From contig NZ_WUAF01000009.1 of NCBI RefSeq assembly GCF_009800965.1, positions 143,424 to 207,423 of the forward strand: a DNA stretch of 64,000 nt, given 5' to 3'. Of the stretch, positions 8,910-16,641 are shown one piece after another. The position numbers and the translations under genes were made by a program. The stretch is from Cognatazoarcus halotolerans (GTDB taxonomy: Bacteria; Pseudomonadota; Gammaproteobacteria; Burkholderiales; Rhodocyclaceae). The first letter of the stretch is position 1. Each line of letters opens with the position of its first letter. Under the pieces are notes generated by a model that did not search any database, had not been told where the DNA came from, and worked only from the letters and a program-made list of their open reading frames with translations.

Positions 8910-9731
8910 TCAGAACAGGCTTTCTTTGACGTAGATGACGTCGTCGGGTTTGAGAAGGTCGTCCATCGCCGGCTCGATGACCTGCAATTTACCGTCGGCT
9001 GCGCGGCGATGGATCTGCAGCCCCTTGACTGTGCCACGTGCGGAAGTACCGCCACCGGTTGCCAGGCCCTGCATGACACTCATCTGGCGCTCGAGGCGAA
9101 AGGCACCCGGACGCTGGACCTCGCCATAGATGTAGAACACGGGCGCGCGATGCACATAGATGACGTCGCCCCCTGCAAGGACCAGGTTCCGGGCCTCGCC
9201 GCCGGGCCCGAACAAAGCGGGGAGATCGATTTCCGCGCGTATGCCTTTACCATCGCGAACGCCAATGAGGACCACCGCGTCGGCGCCCGTGGCAGCCACT
9301 CCGCCCGCTGTCGCAAGCATGTCGGACAGGCGGGTATTGAAGGTCTCGAGCGGATAGCGGCCGGGCCGATTGACCTGACCCAGTACCGCAATCTGATTGC
9401 CCCTGATCTGCAGCGGCAGGATATTGACCTGCGGCTTCAGGACAAAACCACCCTCGCGCAGCCTGGTAGCGATCGTCTGTTCGGCCTTGGCAATCGTCTG
9501 CCCTCCCACGACGACATTGCCGATCAGCGGGAAGGTGACGGCCCCGTTCTCCGACACCCTGGTCTCGGTTGTGAGGTCGGGGTTCTGGAATACCGTGATG
9601 CGTACGATATCGCCGGCACCGAGCGCATATTCGGCATCCTGAGCCCACGCCTGGCCAGCCAACGAAAAAAGCGCCACGGCGGCGAACGTGCCGAAGCAGG
9701 TGGAAAACAGTAGGAAGAATCGTTTCATCAT
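8910..9731 (-). CDS. epsE: EpsE, Wza-type polysaccharide export protein
   Basis: A periplasmic/outer-membrane polysaccharide export protein of 273 residues. It has a signal peptide ending near AGQAWAQ (about residue 30), then a Poly_export domain (YALGAGDIVRITVFQNPDLT) and two SLBB-type segments (IAVLGQVNRPGRYPLE and FYIYGEVQRPGAFRLE). No lipobox cysteine follows the signal peptide, unlike Wza, so it appears to be cleaved by signal peptidase I. It lies 39 bases after epsD and just before epsF. Confidence 0.95.
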   Translation of the reverse strand: MMKRFFLLFSTCFGTFAAVALFSLAGQAWAQDAEYALGAGDIVRITVFQNPDLTTETRVSENGAVTFPLIGNVVVGGQTIAKAEQTIATRLREGGFVLKPQVNILPLQIRGNQIAVLGQVNRPGRYPLETFNTRLSDMLATAGGVAATGADAVVLIGVRDGKGIRAEIDLPALFGPGGEARNLVLAGGDVIYVHRAPVFYIYGEVQRPGAFRLERQMSVMQGLATGGGTSARGTVKGLQIHRRAADGKLQVIEPAMDDLLKPDDVIYVKESLF

Positions 9732-9770
9732 TCAGCCATTACCCTCGATCCGTTCATTCAACCCGCATAC

Positions 9771-10832
9771 CTACTTGAGACCCGCCACACCCTTCTCGAT
9801 CACCGACTGACTCGCCTCTTCGGCGGCAGCCGCGGCGGGCGTGATCGGTACTGCCGGAGCGGAGGCCCGGGATTCTGAGGTCGGCGCCGCAGGGGGCTCC
9901 TCGACGGCCGGCGCGGCTGCCGGATCCGGAACGATCGGCGCATCGGCAGCGGGCACGGCGGGGTCCGCCGCAGGGGCACCTGGCTCCGCCGGCCGGGAGA
10001 ACTCGCCTACGTATTCGATCTTGGCCGCATCGCGAAGACGTTTGATCTCGGTTTTAGCGAGTTCGGTGCGGGCCTGATTCTCAAGAAACTTCTCGATGAA
10101 TGGCCGCGCCTGCTTCTCGTCGAGAGGCTGTTCACGGGAGGCCGCGAGGTAGATCACGATTACACCCGACGGACTGCGCACCAGAGCGATCTGCCCATCC
10201 TTCATACCCGCAAATCGCGGCAACGCTTCAAGCGGCAGTTGCTCGGCCGGTTTCACACCGCCACCGGCGCTGAACGGGATGTTCTGGGTCCGCAGCCAGT
10301 TGATGAGTTCGGGAAAATTGCGCGCCTGATCGACCTGCGCCCGCAATTCGTCGTGACGCTCGGCGGGCAGGCGGATATTGAGTTCCTGAAGGTTGTAGAT
10401 ACGACGCTTGGCAAAGAGATCGGGATGCTCGTCGTAGAACTTCTTGATCTCTGCGTCCCCGGGCTTGCCCGATTGCGAGAGCGTCTGGTCAAGGTAGGCG
10501 CGCGCAAGGATCTCGCGGCGGGAAGCCTCTATGAGTTGCAGAACCCTCGGGTCGCGATCGAGCTTCTTCTCTTTTGCCTGCTGAACCAACAGTTCCTGGT
10601 CGATCAGTCGTTCGAGGATGCCGGCCGATGCTTGCTTGACCTGCTCGGGCTTGAGATTCGCCACTCTTGAGAGTGCACCATTGATCTGGTGCACCGAAAT
10701 TTCTTCCGAATTTACCTTTACGGCAACCTGGGAGGCGGGCTTCTTGCCACCACCATCCTCACCACCGCACGCAGCGAGCAAAACTGCCACGGCAATCGCA
10801 GCCAGGCGCGAGTTGAACAGTAAGTTCGGCAT
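9771..10832 (-). CDS. epsD: EpsD, lipoprotein peptidyl-prolyl isomerase of EPS operons
   Basis: A periplasmic SurA/PrsA-like foldase of 353 residues. It begins with a lipoprotein signal (VAVLLAACGG; lipidated Cys22), then a SurA-N-like helical region (about 40-130) and a parvulin-type domain (about 135-270). The C-terminal 70 residues are a low-complexity Ala/Pro tail, longer than the core fold needs. EpsD proteins are the usual isomerases in exosortase EPS operons, where they probably help fold exported components. It is the first gene of the tightly packed epsDEFG-xrtB-epsI run. Confidence 0.92.
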   Translation of the reverse strand: MPNLLFNSRLAAIAVAVLLAACGGEDGGGKKPASQVAVKVNSEEISVHQINGALSRVANLKPEQVKQASAGILERLIDQELLVQQAKEKKLDRDPRVLQLIEASRREILARAYLDQTLSQSGKPGDAEIKKFYDEHPDLFAKRRIYNLQELNIRLPAERHDELRAQVDQARNFPELINWLRTQNIPFSAGGGVKPAEQLPLEALPRFAGMKDGQIALVRSPSGVIVIYLAASREQPLDEKQARPFIEKFLENQARTELAKTEIKRLRDAAKIEYVGEFSRPAEPGAPAADPAVPAADAPIVPDPAAAPAVEEPPAAPTSESRASAPAVPITPAAAAAEEASQSVIEKGVAGLK

Positions 10833-10950
10833 GGTTGACCTTTTATCTTTGTTGGCATGAACACGGCGGCAACACCTCCGCCAAGAGTCGCAACGCTAAC
10901 GATGTTTTGTTACGGGAAATCGAATTGAAACACAGCACACGCTGCTCTGC

Positions 10951-10965
10951 AGCATTTTTGTGCCA
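10951..10965 (-). promoter_or_regulatory. Near-consensus sigma-54 element with one-base-short spacing, upstream of epsD
   Basis: Read on the minus strand the site is TGGCACAAAAATGCT. The -24 half (TGGCAC) is a perfect match, but only nine bases separate GG from GC instead of the ten sigma-54 needs. It is 120 bases upstream of the epsD ATG. As written it is probably weak or inactive. Confidence 0.3.
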
Positions 10966-11030
10966 TTGTAATAATTCTTCCGCATCGTATTGCGATCTGG
11001 TTCAAGCCGACAATGGCCCTTGCCATGACG

Positions 11031-11059
11031 TTCGTGGCCGGCTGTACACCGGCCACGAA
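11031..11059 (-). terminator. Perfect 11-bp hairpin between a PEP-CTERM gene and epsD
   Basis: Arms 11031-11041 and 11049-11059 (TTCGTGGCCGG / CCGGCCACGAA) are perfectly complementary around a 7-base loop. The hairpin lies 14 bases after the stop of the upstream PEP-CTERM gene and about 200 bases before epsD. No U-tract follows on the minus strand, so it may be a transcript end, a processing stem or a partial attenuator rather than a classic intrinsic terminator. Confidence 0.5.
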
Positions 11060-11072
11060 CCCCCGCAGGGTG

Positions 11073-11561
11073 CTACTTTCTTCCCGAAGTACGTCGGAAA
11101 GCCACCATCCCGAGCATGCCAAGGCCGGCAAGCATGTAAGCATACGACTCAGCCTCGGGAACCATTGCGGCATGGGATTCAAATGCATAGGCAGCCCCGG
11201 CGCCGACAGCGGCCGGAAACACCGGTGCATAGTAATAGCTGCCCGCAGCAAGCGTTACGCTGGTGAGCGAGGCACCGGTCGTTGGCGAGAACAGAGCCCC
11301 CGAGAGCATCGTATCCCCGGTATCGAATAATCCGAAGCCGAGAAACGGCAGGGTGGAGGCGCCTTTATAGGAGACGATTGACGGGACGTCGAGCACGAAC
11401 TCGAAAACGCCTTTCAGCGGGCCGCTGGCGAAAAGTATCTCGGAGCCGCTTTCCGTGCTGTCGTGCGTACCGCCGAACGAAGAGAACACTGTGGCATGGA
11501 CATTCGCGGTGGCCGTCAAGGCTGCGAGCGAAACTGCCCATGCGAGGGGCTTCATTTTCAT
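11073..11561 (-). CDS. PEP-CTERM sorting-domain protein with a PEA variant of the motif
   Basis: A small secreted protein of 162 residues from the ATG at 11561, which has AGGAG 7 bases upstream. It has a signal peptide (ALTATANVHA) and a mature beta-rich region with FGLFDTGD and SYYYAPVFP segments. The C-terminal tripartite sorting signal is VPEAESYAYMLAGLGMLGM followed by RRTSGRK, where the usual Pro-Glu-Pro is Pro-Glu-Ala. It is presumably processed by the nearby XrtB and exported to the surface or matrix. A sigma-54-type promoter lies upstream at 11604-11620. The mature domain is not one I recognise. Confidence 0.9.
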   Translation of the reverse strand: MKMKPLAWAVSLAALTATANVHATVFSSFGGTHDSTESGSEILFASGPLKGVFEFVLDVPSIVSYKGASTLPFLGFGLFDTGDTMLSGALFSPTTGASLTSVTLAAGSYYYAPVFPAAVGAGAAYAFESHAAMVPEAESYAYMLAGLGMLGMVAFRRTSGRK

Positions 11562-11603
11562 GACCGGACTCCTGCTGGTTTCTGGATGCTGCAGCACAAC
11601 AAA

Positions 11604-11620
11604 AGCAAGAGCCGGGCCAA
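11604..11620 (-). promoter_or_regulatory. Predicted sigma-54 (-24/-12) promoter of PEP-CTERM gene 11073-11561
   Basis: On the minus strand the site reads TTGGCCCGGCTCTTGCT, matching TGGCAC-N5-TTGCW with one change in the -24 box. GG and GC are exactly 10 bases apart. The GC lies 44 bases before the ATG, leaving a leader of about 30 bases. Sigma-54 control of PEP-CTERM genes through the PrsK/PrsR system is established for exosortase-bearing bacteria; PrsK/PrsR are not in this window. Confidence 0.7.
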
Positions 11621-11923
11621 TCGCCGGGGCGCCCGTGATTGCATGCCATTCCCATGATCACCGGGAGCGCGACCACATACCGACGATTTGAGATCCATGC
11701 AATCGATGATCCGATGCGCACGAACAGTGCATGGATCCATCATACGGCACCGGCATAGTGCAACCAGGGCGGTCACGTGGACACGGAAGCCGAGGCCCTC
11801 GGCAGCCAAGCCACGGGCGCCCCCACCCTTTTCAACCGCATCGCGGCCGTCAATGGCATGCGACCGGAGCGGCCCTTCCCGCTATCGGGTCGGCTGGCAC
11901 TCCGGGCACAGGCAGCCGGAAAG
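11621..11923. other. Intergenic stretch, no gene recognised
   Basis: About 300 bases lie between the sigma-54-type site of one PEP-CTERM gene and the terminator of the other. Short open frames on both strands have no signal peptide, domain or ribosome-binding site, and look like chance frames. Upstream activator sites for an enhancer-binding protein could lie here, but I see no clear repeat. Confidence 0.4.
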
Positions 11924-11949
11924 CAAAAAAGCGGGGTATCCCCCGCTTT
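11924..11949 (-). terminator. Intrinsic terminator after PEP-CTERM gene 11972-12664
   Basis: On the minus strand, AAGCGGGG-type arms (AAAGCGGGGGATACCCCGCTT) form an 8-bp GC-rich stem with a tight loop, followed by TTTTTT. It lies about 25 bases after the stop codon, so this PEP-CTERM gene probably forms its own transcript. Confidence 0.8.
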
Positions 11950-11971
11950 GCATGCAACCCGAAGGGCAATA

Positions 11972-12664
11972 TCACATACGATTCATGCGACGGCGGGCCG
12001 CCATGCCGATCATGCCAATACCCGCGAGCATCAGCGCGTAGGACTCGGGCTCGGGCACCGCAGCAACACCTACCGCCAGTTCCACGCCTTTCTTCTCGAT
12101 GAACGCATAGCTCGGGCCGGATGTGGTGTACGAGTAGGCTGCGAGCAGGTTCTCGATGCTGACGTTCGCCTTCTCGATCCCAGCCGTTTCGACCACTGAC
12201 ATCGAAGACCAATTGTGCGTGGCAATCGACAGGGTGGTGTTCATGATGCCCGTGTCAGCCTCGATGGCCGACGTCATGCTCTCCGCAAGCGGCACAAGCG
12301 GTTTCACACGCAACTGCCCGCCGACGTCGACGCCGGAACCCTCACCGAAGTAGAAATAGTCGCCTTCTTCGACCAACGTGAAAGCGGTCAGCACATAGCC
12401 CGGATCGGCAGAGATCTGAAAGGCGAAGGTCGAGTTGGTGAAAGCGAAACCGGACGCTGTCTGCGCGGAAAAACCCGGAGAGCCGGACGGCGCGAAGAAC
12501 AGACTGTTGTCGATCAGGCTCGGGGAACCAAACAGGCCGAGGGCGGCATCGTCATACGTGATATCGAATCCGACACCGTCCAGGGTTTGCATTGCGGCGT
12601 GCGCACCGCCTGCGGCCAAAGCCACGACGGCAGAGGCCGCGAATTTCTTGATGCCAAACGTCAT
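11972..12664 (-). CDS. PEP-CTERM sorting-domain protein
   Basis: A secreted 230-residue protein. The ATG at 12664 is preferred because AGGAG lies 7 bases upstream; the open frame begins 7 codons earlier, inside that leader. It has a signal peptide (VVALAAGGAHA) and a beta-rich mature part with no recognised domain (contains SLFFAPSGSPGFSAQ and YVLTAFTLVEEGDYFYFGEG). The C-terminal PEP-CTERM is VPEPESYALMLAGIGMIGM plus ARRRMNRM. It is a probable XrtB substrate. A possible sigma-54 promoter lies at 12704-12719 and an intrinsic terminator follows the gene, so it appears monocistronic. Confidence 0.93.
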   Translation of the reverse strand: MTFGIKKFAASAVVALAAGGAHAAMQTLDGVGFDITYDDAALGLFGSPSLIDNSLFFAPSGSPGFSAQTASGFAFTNSTFAFQISADPGYVLTAFTLVEEGDYFYFGEGSGVDVGGQLRVKPLVPLAESMTSAIEADTGIMNTTLSIATHNWSSMSVVETAGIEKANVSIENLLAAYSYTTSGPSYAFIEKKGVELAVGVAAVPEPESYALMLAGIGMIGMAARRRMNRM

Positions 12665-12703
12665 CGGGAATCTCCTAAGTTTCAAGATCGGCCATCAAAC
12701 CGA

Positions 12704-12719
12704 AGCAATTTTCCTACCC
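12704..12719 (-). promoter_or_regulatory. Possible sigma-54 promoter of PEP-CTERM gene 11972-12664
   Basis: The minus strand reads GGGTAGGAAAATTGCT. The -12 box (TTGCT) is perfect and the GG-N10-GC spacing is exact, but the -24 box is degenerate (GGGTAG for TGGCAC). The GC lies 41 bases before the ATG, almost the same placement as at the neighbouring PEP-CTERM gene (44 bases), which is the main reason to take it seriously. Confidence 0.5.
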
Positions 12720-13128
12720 ACTCTGCGACAACATGATGACAAGCCATAGTGGCTAATGACACGAACAATCGCAGCGCAACATTCAATGCCATGAGGTTTT
12801 ACACGAGCACCGAGAAAGAGGCAACCTGAAAAAATGCCGACGGCGTTTCCAGCATTCTCGACAGAGCAACTCGACGGCATCCGCCACCGGCGGGCGCGCA
12901 ACGTCAACGAATAAAGCGCCGACGGCGGGCGCAAGTATCCAAGCCCCGGGCAAACCGCCATGGCGAAGACCGTCGAAGCACGCGCCTGACACAGGAACGT
13001 GTCGACGAAACCGAAGACGTGCCGAATGTGATAGCGGCGCCGGTCACTCTGGCCGAACCCGCGCATACCTAGGTCCGTCGTCCACCGTTGCCTGAATCGA
13101 GCCTTCGAGCGCCCCCTCCCTGCCCCGC
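12720..13128. other. Intergenic stretch between epsL and a PEP-CTERM gene, no gene recognised
   Basis: About 410 bases between the epsL stop and the promoter region of the PEP-CTERM gene. A minus-strand frame of 145 codons covers it, but it starts at TTG, is rich in Arg and Cys and shows no domain, so it is not called. The stretch may contain enhancer-binding sites for the sigma-54 promoter. Confidence 0.4.
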
Positions 13129-14325
13129 TCAAAACACAAAGCTGGCGGAAACGCTTGCAGAGTCGGCAGCGTAACCGCTGCCTGTCGAGGAAGGGCTGCG
13201 CAACTGGTGCTGCAGCGAAAAATACAGGCTGAGCGAGCGCATGGGCTGGTAATCGAAGTTCAGGCCGTAGCGCCGGGTGATATCGCTCCGATCCCCAAGC
13301 GATCCCGAGACCAGACCCGGGTCCCCGCCATAGTCACGTCGGCGCCACTCGACCACCGCACCGAATCCTGTTTTCTCGGTAAGTTGCCAGCGCGGCGAGA
13401 GCGCCAGTGCCTCGGTGACGACATAATTGTCGACAAGGTCCTCCTGGGCTCCCATCTCTCGACGGAGCACCGCGTTCAGGGACGTCTTGCCCGAAATCGC
13501 CCAATCCGCAGCGATCCGTCCGGTCAATCCGCTGAAATCACGGTTCGAAGCGAAGTCGTAAGCGCGGCGAGTCTGGCCGAGGTAACCGGAAAGCCTTGAT
13601 GCGCCTGAAATCTGCCAATCCCCTTCGAGGCGAAAATCCTGCTGGTTGTATTCACGGTCACTGACAAGCGAGGCGGTTCGACGCGGGTAAAGTCCATCGG
13701 TACTTGCGAACTTAAACGTGATCCGATTGCCGCTCCGCGGCCGGTAGGTGATCCTCAGATCCGCGGTATTGGCATCGTATTCCGCGCCGGGGCGCGTCCC
13801 GTTGCTGTAGCGGCTGCGTATCCGCGCATAGCCGGCACCTGCAGCCCAACTCGGATGGAACCAGTAGTTCGCGGACGCATCGGCGCGACGGTAGACATTG
13901 ATGCTCCGCTCCTGCCCGGTGTAGTCATCGAAGCCGGACAGCTGCTCGCTGCGGCTGAAACCGAGCCTTCCGCTCCAGCGGTCGCCCAGCACCCAGTTCC
14001 AGGCGGCATCCGCACTCGTACCGGTGTAATCGAGCCGGGAGTGGTTGGCATAGGCATTATGGTTGACGTCCACCGACGCGCGCAGGCCTTGCCGCCCATA
14101 CGCTTTCGCAAACCGCAGGCCGAGGGCCGTCGAACTCACGGTATCGCTGCGCCCACCACTCGAGGGCTCGACGCCATCGCCAAGACGATACAGATTCGTA
14201 TCGTGGTAGACGCCCTGCGACACCACGAAATTCAGGGCATCACCCTCGTTCGCGTATGCCGACCGGGCGCCGGTCAGGGCCCACGCAAGAATCGCAATGA
14301 ACAAAAAGGATGCTCGCATTTTCAT
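13129..14325 (-). CDS. epsL: EpsL, outer-membrane beta-barrel of EPS operons
   Basis: A 398-residue outer-membrane protein of the EpsL family found with exosortase-type EPS clusters. It has a signal peptide (GARSAYANEG), then alternating amphipathic strands rich in aromatic residues (for example LRITYRPRSGNRITFKFAS and SLYFSLQHQL). It ends in SASFVF, with the terminal Phe expected of a BAM substrate. It probably forms the outer-membrane pore for the polymer together with EpsE; that role is inferred. It is divergent from epsB across a 189-base intergenic region. Confidence 0.9.
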   Translation of the reverse strand: MKMRASFLFIAILAWALTGARSAYANEGDALNFVVSQGVYHDTNLYRLGDGVEPSSGGRSDTVSSTALGLRFAKAYGRQGLRASVDVNHNAYANHSRLDYTGTSADAAWNWVLGDRWSGRLGFSRSEQLSGFDDYTGQERSINVYRRADASANYWFHPSWAAGAGYARIRSRYSNGTRPGAEYDANTADLRITYRPRSGNRITFKFASTDGLYPRRTASLVSDREYNQQDFRLEGDWQISGASRLSGYLGQTRRAYDFASNRDFSGLTGRIAADWAISGKTSLNAVLRREMGAQEDLVDNYVVTEALALSPRWQLTEKTGFGAVVEWRRRDYGGDPGLVSGSLGDRSDITRRYGLNFDYQPMRSLSLYFSLQHQLRSPSSTGSGYAADSASVSASFVF

Positions 14326-14514
14326 GGCAGCGGATTCTAACGTAATGACTCTGTCACCGTCTTACCGGAAGATGACAGAAAGATTGCACATGCGAACCGG
14401 CACCGATGCACTCGGCGCAGCTGCACGTCGCCGGCTTACGTAATCGACATACGCCGACTTAGTCGCTATGCTGCACAGCAATAGCAACAAATTTCAACAG
14501 ATTTCCGAGCGCCC

Positions 14515-15909
14515 ATGTTCGCAGCCCTGGACAAACATCCTGGTTTTTTTCGGACGAGCTTCACGCTCACCGGATTCGTCGAGTCATTTCTCGACCCACT
14601 GGTCGTCATCGGCGTCCTGTTCGCCTGCGCGCTCGCCTTTGGCGAACGCGTCGCCGCACCCTATGTGATCCTCGGCCTGCTCTCGTTCTCGCTGACCTTT
14701 CCCGGCAATATCCATTTTCATGAACCACTGCGTCGCATGGTCCGCAAGACCATCACCAACTGGCTGCTGTTTGTCGTAATTCTCGGCGGTTTCGGATACG
14801 CAAGCGGCTATCTTTCCTTCTTCCCCGAGCCCGTTCTGATGCTCTGGGCCTCGATGACACCACTCGCCCTGATCGGTGGCCAACTGCTCGCCCGCATGGT
14901 TCTGCCGCGCGTGATCGCGATCGGAAACAATCAGAGGCTGGCGGTTGTTGCCGGACTCAACGACATGGGTCTGGGCGTAGCCCAGCAGTTTGTTGCCAAC
15001 CCCTACCTGAGCACCCGCTTTCTTGGTTTCTTTGACGACCGCAGCCGCGATCGTCTGCCTGACCCGGGGAATCTGCCGATGCTGGGCGGCCTGGGCCAGC
15101 TCGCGGAGTACGTGAAGCAGCATCACGTCGAGGCCATCTATCTTGCCCTGCCGATGGCCACGCAGCCCCGCATCCTGCGCCTGCTCGACGACCTCAAGGA
15201 CACCACCGCGTCGATCTATTTCGTGCCGGACATCTTCGTCACGGACCTGATCCAGGGCCGCATGGACAACGTCGGCGGCATGCCGGTAGTGGCCGTCTGC
15301 GAAACGCCCTTCACGGGGTTGAACGGTGTCGCCAAACGCCTCTCCGACGTTCTGCTGTCGATCCTGATCCTGATCCTGATCTCACCGGTCATGCTCGCCG
15401 TTGCCGCGGGCGTCAAGCTCTCGTCTCCCGGCCCGGTCATCTTCAAGCAGCGTCGCTACGGTCTCGACGGAAAGGAGATCGTCGTCTACAAGTTCCGTTC
15501 GATGACGACCTGCGACGACGGCGCAGTAGTCAGGCAGGCATCGCGAAACGACAAACGAATCACCCCATTCGGGGCCTTCATCCGCCGAACCTCGCTCGAC
15601 GAACTGCCGCAGTTCTTCAACGTTCTGCAAGGCCGCATGAGCATTGTCGGGCCACGGCCCCACGCAGTGGCGCACAACGAAACCTACCGCAAGCTCGTGA
15701 AGGGCTACATGGTTCGCCACAAGGTCAAGCCGGGCATTACCGGCTGGGCGCAGGTCAATGGGTATCGCGGCGAGACCGAAACCATCGACAAGATGGAAAA
15801 GCGCATCGAGTACGACCTCGAATATCTGCGCAACTGGTCGCTGGCGATGGATCTCTGGATCGTCATCAAGACGGCACTGCTGGTCATCAAGGATCGCCAG
15901 GCCTACTGA
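14515..15909 (+). CDS. epsB: Undecaprenyl-phosphate glucose phosphotransferase (initiating sugar transferase)
   Basis: Starts EPS repeat-unit assembly by moving a hexose-1-phosphate, probably glucose, from UDP-sugar to undecaprenyl phosphate at the inner membrane. The 464-residue protein is of the WcaJ/WbaP type: four N-terminal membrane helices (about 20-135), a Rossmann-like CoA-binding-type domain (AIGNNQRLAVVAGLND onward), a re-entrant helix (about 275-300) and a bacterial sugar-transferase domain with KFRSM, RRTSLDELPQFFNVL and GPRPHA motifs. It is divergently transcribed from the rest of the eps cluster. Confidence 0.95.
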   Translation: MFAALDKHPGFFRTSFTLTGFVESFLDPLVVIGVLFACALAFGERVAAPYVILGLLSFSLTFPGNIHFHEPLRRMVRKTITNWLLFVVILGGFGYASGYLSFFPEPVLMLWASMTPLALIGGQLLARMVLPRVIAIGNNQRLAVVAGLNDMGLGVAQQFVANPYLSTRFLGFFDDRSRDRLPDPGNLPMLGGLGQLAEYVKQHHVEAIYLALPMATQPRILRLLDDLKDTTASIYFVPDIFVTDLIQGRMDNVGGMPVVAVCETPFTGLNGVAKRLSDVLLSILILILISPVMLAVAAGVKLSSPGPVIFKQRRYGLDGKEIVVYKFRSMTTCDDGAVVRQASRNDKRITPFGAFIRRTSLDELPQFFNVLQGRMSIVGPRPHAVAHNETYRKLVKGYMVRHKVKPGITGWAQVNGYRGETETIDKMEKRIEYDLEYLRNWSLAMDLWIVIKTALLVIKDRQAY

Positions 15910-15945
15910 TCGCCCCGGCGCCGCTATCATGCGCGGGTGCCGGCC

Positions 15946-16641
15946 TCACCAGAACTGCCAGCTCCCGGTCGCGATGACCCATGCGCCGAGAATGAGGTTC
16001 GTTGTGGCATGGGCGAGAATCGGCCACCACAGGTTGCCGATGCGCCCGTACAGCCAGCCGTAGGCCAAGCCGGCGAGCAGGCCGGCGAACCACAGGTTGT
16101 GCTCCAGGCCGAAAACCAGCGAACTGACCAGAAGCGCCCGCATACCTACGGCGGCAGGCAGCACGTTCCGGAAGTCGCCACTCGCAAGCCAGCGCATGAT
16201 GAAGCTTCGCCAGAACAACTCTTCCATCACTGGCACCACCACCGCGGCACCGAACACCCGCACGATGAGCCACGCCCAATCCAATCTGCCGCTCGCGTCG
16301 AGCGGCGCCTGCACATCTGGCTGGCCCAACGAAAGCACCGGTACGTCGAGATTGATCCACAGGATGAACACGAGCAAGCCGACCGCGACCGCCACGAGCG
16401 AATTGCGTACGATCGACACCGGACGCTCGACCAGTTCGTGATAGTGTCCCCACAACACGGCAAGGGCGAGCATGACCGAACCGATTTGCGCCGCGTAAAG
16501 CCAGCGACCGCTCCCGACCGGCAGCAAGGGCTCAAGCGCGGGACGTGCGCCGAGGAAGAGCATGTAGAGGGCAAACGGAATGGTTCTGGCAAGGCCCGGC
16601 CTGTCCTCGAACAGCGTCTTTCTCAATGTACTGCTTGTCAT
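15946..16641 (-). CDS. CAAX prenyl protease-related membrane protein of exosortase loci
   Basis: A CPBP-family intramembrane protease, 231 residues from the ATG at 16641. The frame upstream of this ATG lies antisense to the divergent peptidase and is not real. The family motifs are present: PVMEELFWRSFIMR (EExxxR), FGLEHN, and LAHATTN. Such CAAX-like proteins (TIGR03008 type) are known near exosortase/EPS clusters, where their substrate is unknown. The start codon overlaps the ATG of the divergent dacB-like gene in the palindrome TCATGA. Confidence 0.88.
   Translation of the reverse strand: MTSSTLRKTLFEDRPGLARTIPFALYMLFLGARPALEPLLPVGSGRWLYAAQIGSVMLALAVLWGHYHELVERPVSIVRNSLVAVAVGLLVFILWINLDVPVLSLGQPDVQAPLDASGRLDWAWLIVRVFGAAVVVPVMEELFWRSFIMRWLASGDFRNVLPAAVGMRALLVSSLVFGLEHNLWFAGLLAGLAYGWLYGRIGNLWWPILAHATTNLILGAWVIATGSWQFW

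Noticed and set aside
12695..13132. A 145-codon minus-strand frame between epsL and a PEP-CTERM gene
   Set aside because: It begins at TTG, is rich in Arg and Cys, has no ribosome-binding site or domain, and covers a promoter region; it looks like chance.
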